A DNA stretch of 64,000 nt from JAFGUB01 sp050305515 (GCA_050305515.1 JBNLFL010000008.1:170308-234307), one strand, 5' to 3'. Counted from the first letter of the stretch, positions 26,732-35,637 are shown. The notes: generated by a model not told the origin, from the letters alone. Numbers and translations: made by a program.

Positions 26732-27553
26732 ATGAAAAAAAAGCTACTAGCCCTGCTCTTGTCATGCTCTGCCGCACTGGCTTTTGAACTGGCAGTAACC
26801 GGCACCGTCGTCTCGGAGAACCAGAAAATGATCGGTGCGCGCTATATGGGTTATGTCAAAAAAATCCATTTTGATATCGGCGACAAGGTACATCGCGAAG
26901 ATACGCTCTTTGAGCTTGAATCTGCCGAGTTCGATATTTTGAAGAATCAGGCCGACCTTGCGCTTGAGCAGGCCAAAATCATGGTTGACATGTATCGCAG
27001 CCGCATCGGTGAGATCCGCAGAGAAAAAAAAGTACTCCAGAAGTTCGATCCCGACAATACGATGGAACTTGAAAATCTCGAAATCACCGGGGACAACCTT
27101 TCCGCTGCGCTCGCATCGGCACAGGCACTGCTGGAAAATGCCACCGTCAAGGTCAAACAGGTTGCCACCATTTCAGACTATCTGGAAGTCAAGGCCCCCA
27201 ACGACGGCATTATCGTCGAAAAGCATGTACGTGTCGGCGACCTCATCGCACCGGGTATGCTCGCTATGATTCTGGTCGATCTGAACCATCTGGAAATTCA
27301 TGCAGAAGTCGCCGAATCGGATATGCGCTACATTACCCGCGGTCAGAGTGTCGGGGTAACGATTCCTTCACTCGATTACAAGACCAGAGGAATCATCAAA
27401 TCAATCGTGCCCAGTGCCAACCCGATGGCACACACATTTAAAATCATTGTCGATTTTTTCAAGGATGCCGACAATATCTACCCCGGCATGTATGCCAAAG
27501 TTTACATTGATATCAAACAGGATATCGGCGAAGGCAAACGCATTTTCCGCTGA
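26732..27553 (+). CDS. HlyD/MFP-type periplasmic adaptor without adjacent pump
   Basis: The 273-residue protein has a signal peptide (about residues 1-18, ending LAFEL), a lipoyl half (GYVKKIHFDIGDKVHREDTLFELES), a coiled-coil hairpin (about 70-135), the second lipoyl half (VKAPNDGIIVEKHVRVGDLIAPG) and a beta-barrel domain, and is shorter than most adaptors. No pump gene is adjacent. The nearest is the split RND pump at 30.9-34.4 kb, which lacks its own adaptor, so they may work together (inference). Confidence 0.88.
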   Translation: MKKKLLALLLSCSAALAFELAVTGTVVSENQKMIGARYMGYVKKIHFDIGDKVHREDTLFELESAEFDILKNQADLALEQAKIMVDMYRSRIGEIRREKKVLQKFDPDNTMELENLEITGDNLSAALASAQALLENATVKVKQVATISDYLEVKAPNDGIIVEKHVRVGDLIAPGMLAMILVDLNHLEIHAEVAESDMRYITRGQSVGVTIPSLDYKTRGIIKSIVPSANPMAHTFKIIVDFFKDADNIYPGMYAKVYIDIKQDIGEGKRIFR

Positions 27554-27563
27554 AGACGCCGCT

Positions 27564-27593
27564 TTACATGTAAAGATACCACTTTACATGTAA
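27564..27593. repeat. Two TTACATGTAA palindromes 20 bp apart
   Basis: Exact copies at 27564-27573 and 27584-27593, exactly 20 bp apart (about two helical turns), fill the gap between the convergent adaptor and HD-GYP genes. The first is part of a 14-bp palindrome, CTTTACATGTAAAG. Confidence 0.9.
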
Positions 27594-27602
27594 GGATGAA
27601 AA

Positions 27603-29498
27603 TCACATATCCCTGTATGTCTCGGCAATCTCCCTGAAATCATTTTTCAAAACAATGAATGCATCCACCACAAGCGGGTCGAAATGTGTCCCCCGACCTG
27701 CAATGATGATATTTTCAGAATCTTCAATATCAAAGGCTTCCTTGTAAACCCTGCGGCTCACCAGGGCATCGTAAACATCTGCAAGTGCCATAAGACGTGC
27801 CGCTATAGGGATATCATCGCCTTTTATTCCCGAAGGGTATCCGGAACCGTCAAATTTTTCATGGTGGTAATAGGCGATTTCATAGGCCATCTGCAAAAAT
27901 GCGTTAGCTTCATAGGTGTCAATAGCGTGTTCGATAATGGTTTTACCAATCGTCGTATGGGTTTTCATAATTTCAAACTCATCCGGAGTCAGTTTGCCCT
28001 GTTTTTGCAAAATATTGTCCGGAATACCCACTTTGCCAATGTCGTGCATGGGCGCCGTCTGATACATCAGATCGATCTTGTGCGATGTAATCGCGTCGGG
28101 ATAACAATTGTTCTCCATCAGATACTCAGCCAGAATCCGAATATATTTTTTAGTACGGATAATATGGGCTCCGGTTTCAAGATCACGCATTTCAGCAACC
28201 AGAACCATACTGTCTAGGGTTGCCGACTGTGAGCGGCTCAGTTCAACGGCAAACGCTTTCTCTTCACGATCGACCTTGATGATAAAGTAGATACTGACAA
28301 GGAAAAAATAACTGATATAAGGCACTAAAAAATATCCCAATGAAATATAAACACCCTGACTGAACAGAAGATACCAGTAGAACAGACTTGCCAGAAGTAT
28401 TGCTACAAACGACAGAAGAATCGGCATAACTCTGCCGTGTGCGAGCAGCCAGAAAATAAACATGGCCGCTATAAAGGAAAAGAGGCTATTCATCACCCTA
28501 AACCGGTCCGGTGCCACAATCAGCTGATCGTTGAGAAGGTTGTCGATCATTGTCGCATGAATCATCACGCCGGGCAGCATTCTGCCATCAGATATCAGAT
28601 AGGCATCTTTCAAGCCTATGGCCGATGTCCCGAGCAAAACAATCTTACCGCGAAGCATCTCAGGCGACGCGTTATTCTGCAATAGATCAACCGCCGAAAT
28701 CGTAGGATAGGTCTCATAAAACTGTAGCAACACTTCCGAATGATCATCCATGACAACACGGTGACCCAACAGTGAAAACGTATTGGCATCGTGAACCGTC
28801 ATGGCCGCATCGACACGCAACAGGTTGGCAAGTGCAAATGAAGGAATGGTACTGTTATCATACGCAATAAACAGTGGTAAGCGCCGAAAAATTCCGTCGC
28901 GATCCGCTGTAGCGTTGATGAAACCGAAACTGGCAATGTTCTCATGCAGCATATCGATATTGCACAACATCTCTTTGGAACGGTATTGCGGATGCAACAT
29001 ATTCAAGACCCTACGCTCGCCATGCTCGTAATGACACGCTTTCTGGTTGCCGCTCTCCATTCCCATATAAACCGCCAACGTACTTTTTGACGACTGCAAG
29101 ACCCTTGAAAAGAGCCTGTCATTGTCATATAACGTTTCGGGCAAGCCCTCAAGTGTAACATTGAGATCGAGATAGGTATCATAAAAATTCTGAAGTGTTT
29201 TTGGAGAGGTCCGGTCAGGTTCCGGAAAAATGATATCCAGACCGATATTGGCAGGGTGCTGCTGCGCAATTTTCTGGACAAGCTGTGTAACGACAAGACG
29301 TGACCACGGCCACTGTCCAAGAGCGTCAAGGCTCTTCTCGTCAATATCGACAATCACAACGGACGCGACATTCCGCTGCGGTGTTTTCGGCTTTAACAGA
29401 TCATAGATTTTATGATCGATCTGTGCAGTATAGTGTGTATAAAAAAAGAAGAGATGAAAAAGACCGAGTGCCGCCACTGCAGCTATATATAACGGCAA
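27603..29498 (-). CDS. CHASE2 sensor HD-GYP phosphodiesterase
   Basis: A 631-residue inner membrane protein: an N-terminal membrane helix, a periplasmic CHASE2 sensor (about 25-325, with VVIVDIDEKSLDALGQWPWSR and GLDIIFPEPD), three membrane helices (about 330-400), then a cytoplasmic HD-GYP domain with HDIGKVGIP near residue 484 and HHEKFDGSGYP near 545. Such enzymes degrade c-di-GMP. The first usable start is the TTG at 29498, 12 nt after the OmpA-like stop and without a clear ribosome site; the frame is open a little further, so the start is uncertain. It is the third gene of a FecR/OmpA operon. Confidence 0.92.
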   Translation of the reverse strand: MPLYIAAVAALGLFHLFFFYTHYTAQIDHKIYDLLKPKTPQRNVASVVIVDIDEKSLDALGQWPWSRLVVTQLVQKIAQQHPANIGLDIIFPEPDRTSPKTLQNFYDTYLDLNVTLEGLPETLYDNDRLFSRVLQSSKSTLAVYMGMESGNQKACHYEHGERRVLNMLHPQYRSKEMLCNIDMLHENIASFGFINATADRDGIFRRLPLFIAYDNSTIPSFALANLLRVDAAMTVHDANTFSLLGHRVVMDDHSEVLLQFYETYPTISAVDLLQNNASPEMLRGKIVLLGTSAIGLKDAYLISDGRMLPGVMIHATMIDNLLNDQLIVAPDRFRVMNSLFSFIAAMFIFWLLAHGRVMPILLSFVAILLASLFYWYLLFSQGVYISLGYFLVPYISYFFLVSIYFIIKVDREEKAFAVELSRSQSATLDSMVLVAEMRDLETGAHIIRTKKYIRILAEYLMENNCYPDAITSHKIDLMYQTAPMHDIGKVGIPDNILQKQGKLTPDEFEIMKTHTTIGKTIIEHAIDTYEANAFLQMAYEIAYYHHEKFDGSGYPSGIKGDDIPIAARLMALADVYDALVSRRVYKEAFDIEDSENIIIAGRGTHFDPLVVDAFIVLKNDFREIAETYRDM

Positions 29499-29509
29499 CC
29501 CGTTTTTAA

Positions 29510-30163
29510 TTATCGGATAAATATCTCCACCCTTCGATTTTTAGGTTCCAGAATCTCATCGGCAGTTTCAACTTCGAGTGCTTCTTCACCCTGATATTTT
29601 TTACTGACGCGACGAAGTTTCAACGGCTGCGTTTGAATCCACGACATCGTATTTTCCACACGCTGACGGGAAAGTTCGCGATTGTATGGCACCGAACCTT
29701 TCGTATCCGTATAGCCTATCAATGCCACGTCACAGGGTTCCCGCTCCCTGATCGCTTCTGCTATGGTATGAAGTTCCGTTACGCTTTGCGGTGTCAATGC
29801 CGCCGAATTACGATCAAAATAGATAACAAATTTTCTGGTGCCTTGAGGAAGGGCATCGAGCGCTTCGCCAAACAGGGCATGAATGGTATCTTCATCCATC
29901 ATTTCGGGGTCACTGGGCTTTGTATCTTTATCTTTCATAGTGACAAACCGGTTTGGAGTATCCACAACGACACTCTCGCGATTGGTACTGACGACAATGG
30001 CGTTTTTATCCCGCTTGTTCTCAAGCAGTACCACGGTGGTGGCATTAGCGTGCGATGAAGCGCTTTCAGCGTTGATCACAGGCGGGGAGGGAACGGTTTG
30101 AGGCTGTGTGCACCCCATAAAAACAACTCCGATCATGCCGCAAAAAAGAATCCAACGCAGCAT
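29510..30163 (-). CDS. OmpA-family lipoprotein
   Basis: A 217-residue envelope protein. The signal peptide ends FMGC (Cys18), a lipobox with Phe at -3, so lipidation is likely but not certain. The C-terminal domain (about 115-215) is the OmpA peptidoglycan-binding fold, with the GYTDTKGSVPYNRELSRQRVENT helix and the terminal PKNRRVEIFIR. It sits between a FecR-like gene and a CHASE2 protein gene with very short gaps, so the three should form one operon. Confidence 0.9.
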   Translation of the reverse strand: MLRWILFCGMIGVVFMGCTQPQTVPSPPVINAESASSHANATTVVLLENKRDKNAIVVSTNRESVVVDTPNRFVTMKDKDTKPSDPEMMDEDTIHALFGEALDALPQGTRKFVIYFDRNSAALTPQSVTELHTIAEAIREREPCDVALIGYTDTKGSVPYNRELSRQRVENTMSWIQTQPLKLRRVSKKYQGEEALEVETADEILEPKNRRVEIFIR

Positions 30164-30739
30164 CTATTCTCCTTCGACTTTGACACAAAATTTGGTACCG
30201 CGAATGGCTATCGTACCCTCAGGTACTTTAAACTCAAAGGCTTCCGGATCTTTCTTGCCGATTTTTCCCGATTCAAACGCTGCGGTTCCCTTTTGAAAAT
30301 CCAGCACAAATGCATTGTCACCCTTTTTTGCTCCAAAGAGATACTTATCAAGTCGTATCATACTCCCGGAGCCCAGAGAGAGCAGCGCGTCATCTTCAAA
30401 CAAAATCCCCACACTACTCTCTTTTTTTGTAATCACGACATCATCTTCGTAAAGCGCATCGCCTACATGTAAAGGAAGCGGTTTTGAAACACGCTCGATC
30501 AACAGCTCACCTTTCGGATCGGGCGCAATCAATTTTCCGTGGTGAAACATATAAGACACCTTATCGCTACTGCGGCGCATCAGGGTATCTCCTTCATCAA
30601 CAGTGTCACCGATACGCATCTCCTGCCGTTTCGGTTTGTGCTTGACAAGAACCGTACCGTTGAGACTTTTTACAATAGCTATTTCAGCATCAACGCCATA
30701 GAGTAATGTTGTAATCAACAACAGATACAAACCTTTCAT
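30164..30739 (-). CDS. FecR-domain periplasmic protein
   Basis: The 191-residue protein has a signal peptide (cleavage near YGVDAE). The FecR domain is seen in VKSLNGTVLVKHKPKRQEMRIGDTVDEGDTL and the terminal VPEGTIAIRGTKFCVKV. Outside TonB systems such FecR domains accompany CHASE2 sensors and OmpA proteins, as here. The start is the ATG at 30739, 5 nt after AAGGAG; an in-frame GTG two codons earlier overlaps that site. It is the first gene of the FecR-OmpA-CHASE2 operon. The substrate or signal is unknown. Confidence 0.88.
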   Translation of the reverse strand: MKGLYLLLITTLLYGVDAEIAIVKSLNGTVLVKHKPKRQEMRIGDTVDEGDTLMRRSSDKVSYMFHHGKLIAPDPKGELLIERVSKPLPLHVGDALYEDDVVITKKESSVGILFEDDALLSLGSGSMIRLDKYLFGAKKGDNAFVLDFQKGTAAFESGKIGKKDPEAFEFKVPEGTIAIRGTKFCVKVEGE

Positions 30740-30874
30740 TTTCACTCCTTGCGCTGAGATATTATAACAGAGTCAAGCCGGTATCAGCGGTAAACAACAA
30801 TGCATCATTTAGGCAGGTGGCGTGTTCGGTCTCCGTCGGTGGTCGCAAGCGACATCACCTCTGGTTTCGAAGCT

Positions 30875-30900
30875 ATAAACGCCACGCAGGTGGCGTTTAT
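30875..30900 (-). terminator. Strong hairpin downstream of the split RND operon
   Basis: A perfect 11-bp inverted repeat, ATAAACGCCAC and GTGGCGTTTAT, encloses a 4-nt loop, 8 nt after the stop of the minus-strand pump gene. The T-run is short (GTTTAT), so termination may be partial or the hairpin may stabilise the 3' end. Confidence 0.6.
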
Positions 30901-30908
30901 GACGCTTC

Positions 30909-32675
30909 TCACATCGGAGGTGCGACCTCTTCGAGTTGGGCTTCGTCAAGGTGATCGACACCAACCCCTTCGCAGGCGGCGCTGCCATCCACATTTACCG
31001 GGCAGATCGCGCGGGTGTTGTCCATCAGTACCGGAACGAAAAAGAGGGCAACAAGGGTTGCCGCCATGGAACCGAAAATCAGTGCAATCCCAAGACCGCC
31101 GAAAATCGGGTCGGTGGCAAGCAGCGCGCTTCCGAGAATAATGGCTACCGTGGTCATTAAAATCGGTTTCGCGCGCGTGGCGGTAGAGATGGCGATGGCA
31201 TGTTTTTTCTCCACACCGTTGGCAATGAGCGCCTGTGTGAAGTCAATGAGCAGCAGCGAACTGCGGGCGCTGATTCCCATGAGCGAAATAAATCCTATCA
31301 GCGACGTCGCCGTCAGGAAAAAGTTGATGCCGCTGAGTATGAGCGCAATCTGATCCGTGATCCAGTGTCCGATGATAACGCCGATGATGGAGAGGAAACT
31401 TCCCGCCAGTACAATGCCGCTGAGCGCAAAAGATTTATAATACACGACCATCAGCAAAAACATCAAAACCAGCGCGGCAATAAACGCTCCGCCGAGATCG
31501 CGGAAGGTATCGAGCGTTACTTTCATCTCGCCGTCAAACTGCAGCAGCAGTTTCTCTCCCGTCTCTTTATGCTCAAGATTGAGATCGAACATGTAGGTTG
31601 ACATTCCGGGAACTTTGGTAATGTTGAACTCATCAGAAAGGGTTTCGATAAACGCGGCACGCGCATCAAGCAGCGGATAGACCTGCGAGACCATATCGCA
31701 CTCCGCAGTGATCGTCGTCATGTTGCGGAGATTTTTCCTGAAAATTCCCGGAGCCGAAGGCAGCTCCCTGATCTCGACCATCTCTTTAAGCGGAATCATC
31801 ATGCCCATCGGGTTCATCAGTTTGAGCGACGAAAGCTTCCAGATCAGTCCCTCCCGAGAATCCGGGGAGACCGTTCGCGACGCCTCATTGAGACGTACAA
31901 AAATGGGAATCTGGTCCTGCTGGTTGCGCGAGTTTTTCGTAGCGACCGACACCCCTTTGAAAGCCATATACAAGATGTTGTTCACCTGCTCCACGCTCAG
32001 GCCGCTGCGTATGATTTTCTCTTTGTCGGGGATAATCTCGTAACGGTAGTAAAAATCATCCTGCATAATGTCAATGTCAACAAGACCTTCGATCTGACTC
32101 ATCAACTTTGCCACACGCTCCGCCGTATAACGCATCAAAGCATGGTTTTCCCCGAAAATATTGACCACCATCGTAGCCAGTGTCGGAGGGCCTGAGGGCA
32201 TCTCGATAAATTTGATGTTCGTTCCCGGAACCATCCATCCGCACACTTCCTGAATGGCCGGGCGCACCCGATGCACCATCATGAAAGAGGGCTCCTCACG
32301 ATGGTGCTTGTCGGTGAGGTTCACCACGATCTCCGCCTGATTCTGCATCTGCTTGAGTCCGCTGCCTTTGACAAGTCCCGCGTAATCGAGCGGTGCCCCC
32401 TGCCCCAGATAGATCTCCATATCCGTGACAGAATCCTCTTTTTTCAATTGATCCACGACGCATAACGCAACCGCCCTGGTCTGTTCAATTGAACTGTCCG
32501 TCGCGGTATCGACATAGATGCTGAACGTATTGGCGCTTTTGCCCGGCAGCATCTTGGCAAGTACCAGTTTGGTCGGCAGCATCATGATGGAACCCATCAG
32601 GGAGACCATCACTGCCAGCAAAACGATCCGCTTTTTCTTTTTTGACAACAGAATGTTGTAGATCAGTTGCTCCAT
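30909..32675 (-). CDS. RND transporter, C-terminal half as a separate protein
   Basis: The 588-residue protein corresponds to TM7-TM12 of an RND pump with the second periplasmic porter loop. It opens with the basic cytoplasmic loop (LLSKKKKRIVLLAVMV), then TM7, the porter region and TM8-12. The TM10 site that carries Lys in AcrB reads GISARSSLLLIDF here, with Arg at that place. Two ATG codons stand in tandem at 32678 and 32675; the first shares its A with the TGA of the upstream half (TGATG), so re-initiation is likely. The annotated start uses the second; either fits. The protein needs the N-terminal half to form a pump. Confidence 0.9.
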   Translation of the reverse strand: MEQLIYNILLSKKKKRIVLLAVMVSLMGSIMMLPTKLVLAKMLPGKSANTFSIYVDTATDSSIEQTRAVALCVVDQLKKEDSVTDMEIYLGQGAPLDYAGLVKGSGLKQMQNQAEIVVNLTDKHHREEPSFMMVHRVRPAIQEVCGWMVPGTNIKFIEMPSGPPTLATMVVNIFGENHALMRYTAERVAKLMSQIEGLVDIDIMQDDFYYRYEIIPDKEKIIRSGLSVEQVNNILYMAFKGVSVATKNSRNQQDQIPIFVRLNEASRTVSPDSREGLIWKLSSLKLMNPMGMMIPLKEMVEIRELPSAPGIFRKNLRNMTTITAECDMVSQVYPLLDARAAFIETLSDEFNITKVPGMSTYMFDLNLEHKETGEKLLLQFDGEMKVTLDTFRDLGGAFIAALVLMFLLMVVYYKSFALSGIVLAGSFLSIIGVIIGHWITDQIALILSGINFFLTATSLIGFISLMGISARSSLLLIDFTQALIANGVEKKHAIAISTATRAKPILMTTVAIILGSALLATDPIFGGLGIALIFGSMAATLVALFFVPVLMDNTRAICPVNVDGSAACEGVGVDHLDEAQLEEVAPPM

Positions 32676-32677
32676 CA

Positions 32678-34366
32678 TCAGTGTTGCCCTTTGGGTATTT
32701 TAATCATCTTCTTGGCCAGATACGGCGTAAAGACATAAGCGACGAAAAGCGACACGGCCAGAGCAATGGGAACGTTAAGCGGAATCGGCTTCATAAACTG
32801 CCCCATCATGCCACCGACAAAAGCCATAGGCACCATCGTCAGAATGATAGCGATCGTGGCAATGTTGGTTGAAGGACCAATCTCGTCGGTGGCCTCGCAG
32901 ATGAGCACGTCGAAATTCTGCCCCCGCGTCTCTTTGAGGTGCAGCCGCCTGTGGATGTTTTCAATAACGATAATGGCATCATCCACAATCAGACCGATAC
33001 TGAGCAAAAATGCAAAAAGCGTAATACGGTTGATGGTCTGATCCGTCAGCCATGCGATGAAGAGCGTCGAAGCCAGAATCATCGGCACGGCAATGGAGAC
33101 GACGAGCGATTCACGCCACCCCAGAAACGGAATCAGAATGAGCGAGATGATCCCGATGGTAATAATGAGGTGAAAGACCAGCTCATTGACTGCTTCGTTC
33201 GCCCGGTCTCCGTAGTTGCGGGTCACGATATAACCGACATTGTGCGATTCAAGCTCCGCTTTGTAGGTCTCAAGCATGGCAATCACCTCATGCGAGATGG
33301 TCACGGCATTAGTGCCCTTGAGTTTTGACACCGTCAGGGTAATCTGCGAATGCTCTTTGGGATGGAACGACTTGAGCTTTTCATGATGCTCCGCTTCGTC
33401 ATGCGCATCATGTGCGTGGGCACGTTCCTCCTCTTCCATAGCCGCGAGCTGTCGTTTCGCCTCTTTCGGATTGAACGCCGTAATACCGTCGCGCCGTGCT
33501 ATGAGAACATCCTGAACATTCTGGATATCATGGCCGTACTCGATGTCGGCAATATTTCGCAGGTAGATGGGCGAGCCCTGATACTGTGCCACAATCAGGC
33601 TTTTGAGATCATCAATCGTCTCAATCGCATTTTTCACGCCAAAGACCATAATACGGTTGCCGTCGGTCGGTGTGTCAATGTCGGGCGCATTGGTAGAGAT
33701 CATCTTGATCGACTGTGCGACCTGTCCCATGGAAATGTGATAACCCGAGAGTTTGTCAAGGTCGATCATCACGTTGAACTGCGGCTTTTTCTCCCCCTTG
33801 AGCGTGGTTTTGGAGACATTGTCGATGGCGTTGATGCGCTGCTGGATATCCCGTATGGTTTTGTATAGTTCGACCGAATTGAGCTCCTGACAGATTTTCG
33901 GATAAAACGCCACCGTCACGACCGGAATGTCGATGTCGATGTCAAAGGGCTTGACAAGCGGCTGCATGGTTCCCTGCGGCAGGGTGTCCATGTTCTGCAT
34001 TACCTTGTCGTAGAGCTTCAGGTTCGAGTCTTCGCGGTTCTCACCAATATAATACTGGACATTGACAATTCCCACATTGTGCATCGCCATGGAGTAGATA
34101 TGCTCCACCCCCTTGATCTCGCGGATTTTGCGTTCAAGCGGTTTGATGACAACGTTATTGATCTCTTTGGGTGTGCTTCCGGGAATGGCGACAATAATGG
34201 ACCCGCCGCTCACTTCAATCTGCGGGTCCTCTTCGCGCGGCATGACCTGAAGGGCAATGAAGCCCAGCATCAAAATGGTCATAATAATGATCATCGTCAG
34301 TGGATTATTAAGGAAAACTTTCGCGAGATAGCCTGCAATATTTTTTGCTTTATAGTCGATTTGCAC
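32678..34366 (-). CDS. RND transporter, N-terminal half as a separate protein
   Basis: The 562-residue protein covers TM1, the first porter loop and TM2-TM6, ending in KKMIKIPKGQH directly after TM6. The TM4 proton-relay pair is present (IGLIVDDAIIVIENI). Near residues 308-340 a long insertion rich in His, Glu and Asp (EEERAHAHDAHDEAEHHEK) breaks the porter region, which suggests metal binding. The start is GTG with AAGGAG 8 nt upstream. That ribosome site is fused to a TTACATGTAA copy. No adaptor or outer membrane factor gene is adjacent. Similarity is to general HAE1/uncharacterised RND pumps; the substrate is unknown. Confidence 0.9.
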   Translation of the reverse strand: MQIDYKAKNIAGYLAKVFLNNPLTMIIIMTILMLGFIALQVMPREEDPQIEVSGGSIIVAIPGSTPKEINNVVIKPLERKIREIKGVEHIYSMAMHNVGIVNVQYYIGENREDSNLKLYDKVMQNMDTLPQGTMQPLVKPFDIDIDIPVVTVAFYPKICQELNSVELYKTIRDIQQRINAIDNVSKTTLKGEKKPQFNVMIDLDKLSGYHISMGQVAQSIKMISTNAPDIDTPTDGNRIMVFGVKNAIETIDDLKSLIVAQYQGSPIYLRNIADIEYGHDIQNVQDVLIARRDGITAFNPKEAKRQLAAMEEEERAHAHDAHDEAEHHEKLKSFHPKEHSQITLTVSKLKGTNAVTISHEVIAMLETYKAELESHNVGYIVTRNYGDRANEAVNELVFHLIITIGIISLILIPFLGWRESLVVSIAVPMILASTLFIAWLTDQTINRITLFAFLLSIGLIVDDAIIVIENIHRRLHLKETRGQNFDVLICEATDEIGPSTNIATIAIILTMVPMAFVGGMMGQFMKPIPLNVPIALAVSLFVAYVFTPYLAKKMIKIPKGQH

Positions 34367-34378
34367 TATGGCAACTCC

Positions 34379-34388
34379 TTACATGTAA
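34379..34388. repeat. TTACATGTAA overlapping the split-RND ribosome site
   Basis: On the minus strand the palindrome runs directly into the ribosome site: its final TAA is followed by GGAG, forming TAAGGAG ahead of the GTG start at 34366. This is the only copy that forms part of a ribosome site. Confidence 0.9.
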
Positions 34389-34533
34389 AGCCTCAACACC
34401 CATTCTTATAATAGTTATTTGCGGCGATTTTATCTCTTGTTATTAAGTGTTCATTATATCACGGCGAGTGAATTTTTGTAGCAAGAGCCACGCTTATTTT
34501 ATAAGAAAATCTACTCTTTGTTTACTTTTGATA

Positions 34534-34539
34534 TATAAT
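34534..34539 (+). promoter_or_regulatory. Candidate -10 box for the YwqK-like gene
   Basis: TATAAT within TGATATATAATAAAATG, 40 nt before the ATG, preceded by T-rich sequence; no clear -35 box. Confidence 0.55.
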
Positions 34540-34579
34540 AAAATGTTTTTAGGTTACCATGATTGGCAAAGGAGTATGA

Positions 34580-35155
34580 ATGAAAAAAATTGTTTTGGCG
34601 GCACTGATAATCGGCGGTATGACTCTGGCTCAGGCTGAGGTCAAAAAAACCATGTATGAGAACGGTAATGTTAAGTTTGAACGCAATTACAAAGACGGAA
34701 AACTGCACGGTATCTCCAAAAGTTACTATCCTTCAGGCAAGCTCAAACTTTCGGCACGTTTTATTCAGGGCACGCTTTGGGGCAGTACGTATGCCTATTA
34801 TGAAAGCGGGAAACTCAAGGCTGAGAACTCCTATACAAAAGGAAAGCTTGACGGCACGCAAAAAGAGTACTTTGAAAACGGTCAACTACTCTCTGCCGAA
34901 CGCTATGAGATGGGAGTGCCCGTAGGAACCAAGCGCGTCTATTACGCCAACGGCAATCTTAAAGCCCGAATCGGTTTCAATGACAACGGGCAGATGCAGG
35001 GAAGTGCCAAAGAGTATTTCGAAAACGGCAACCTCAAATATTCCCTTACCTTTGAAAACGGCAAAGCCGTCGGCGGCTGGCTCTATGACAAAAAAGGCGA
35101 CCGCGAAAAGATGCGTGATACCGATTTCCAGAGAATGGGCATTGCAACCCTGTGA
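34580..35155 (+). CDS. Exported YwqK/MORN-2 repeat protein
   Basis: The 191-residue protein has a signal peptide (cleavage near AQAEV, residue 20). About six consecutive repeats follow the pattern YxNGxLKxxxxYxxGxxxGxxKxYY, the MORN_2/YwqK type (for example YENGNVKFERNYKDGKLHG). YwqK was named as an antitoxin in Bacillus, but most secreted family members have no known function and no toxin gene is seen next to it. A GGAG site precedes the ATG by 5 nt. The following gene starts inside its stop (GTGA). Confidence 0.85.
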   Translation: MKKIVLAALIIGGMTLAQAEVKKTMYENGNVKFERNYKDGKLHGISKSYYPSGKLKLSARFIQGTLWGSTYAYYESGKLKAENSYTKGKLDGTQKEYFENGQLLSAERYEMGVPVGTKRVYYANGNLKARIGFNDNGQMQGSAKEYFENGNLKYSLTFENGKAVGGWLYDKKGDREKMRDTDFQRMGIATL

Positions 35156-35637
35156 GCCACGCAGAGCACCTTAAGGCGCCCTCGCTTTCAGATTCCTGTC
35201 CCTGTTGCAGCGGCCGCCGTTTCGGCGACTGCTGTGCTCCACTTCTTTCAAACAGCCAATCTGCCGCATCCGCGCTGGCACTCATGCGTTCACGTTACTG
35301 CGCCTATACGCTGCAGGACGTTGATTACCTGCTGCGGACACAGTGCAATGTGAGCGATCCCGAGCGTGAACGTGACGCCATCGGCGCTTTTGCGGCGTCA
35401 GCACGTTTTCAACATCTTCAGATCATCGATTCCGGAGAAGATTGGGTGGAGTTCAAAGCCTATTTTCGTTTGGGAAACACGCAGGAGCTGCTGCATGAGC
35501 GTTCGCGCTTTACATGTAAAGAGGGCGACTGGTGCTATCTTGATGGTGAGCTGTATGAGAGTGCGGTTGTGACAGGGCGCAACGACTCCTGCTTTTGCGG
35601 CAGCGGCAAAAAGTACAAGAAGTGTTGCGGCGCCTGA
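35152..35637 (+). CDS. ychJ: YchJ-like SEC-C motif protein
   Basis: A 161-residue UPF0225/YchJ-type protein. A Cys-rich N-terminus (CPCCSGRRFGDCCAPLL), the conserved LMRSRYCAYTLQDVDYLLRTQ core and a C-terminal SEC-C zinc motif (CFCGSGKKYKKCCG) are all visible. The function is uncharacterised. The start is a GTG overlapping the previous stop by 4 nt. The TTACATGTAA at 35510 lies inside the coding region, where it encodes part of FTCK. Confidence 0.92.
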   Translation: MSHAEHLKAPSLSDSCPCCSGRRFGDCCAPLLSNSQSAASALALMRSRYCAYTLQDVDYLLRTQCNVSDPERERDAIGAFAASARFQHLQIIDSGEDWVEFKAYFRLGNTQELLHERSRFTCKEGDWCYLDGELYESAVVTGRNDSCFCGSGKKYKKCCGA

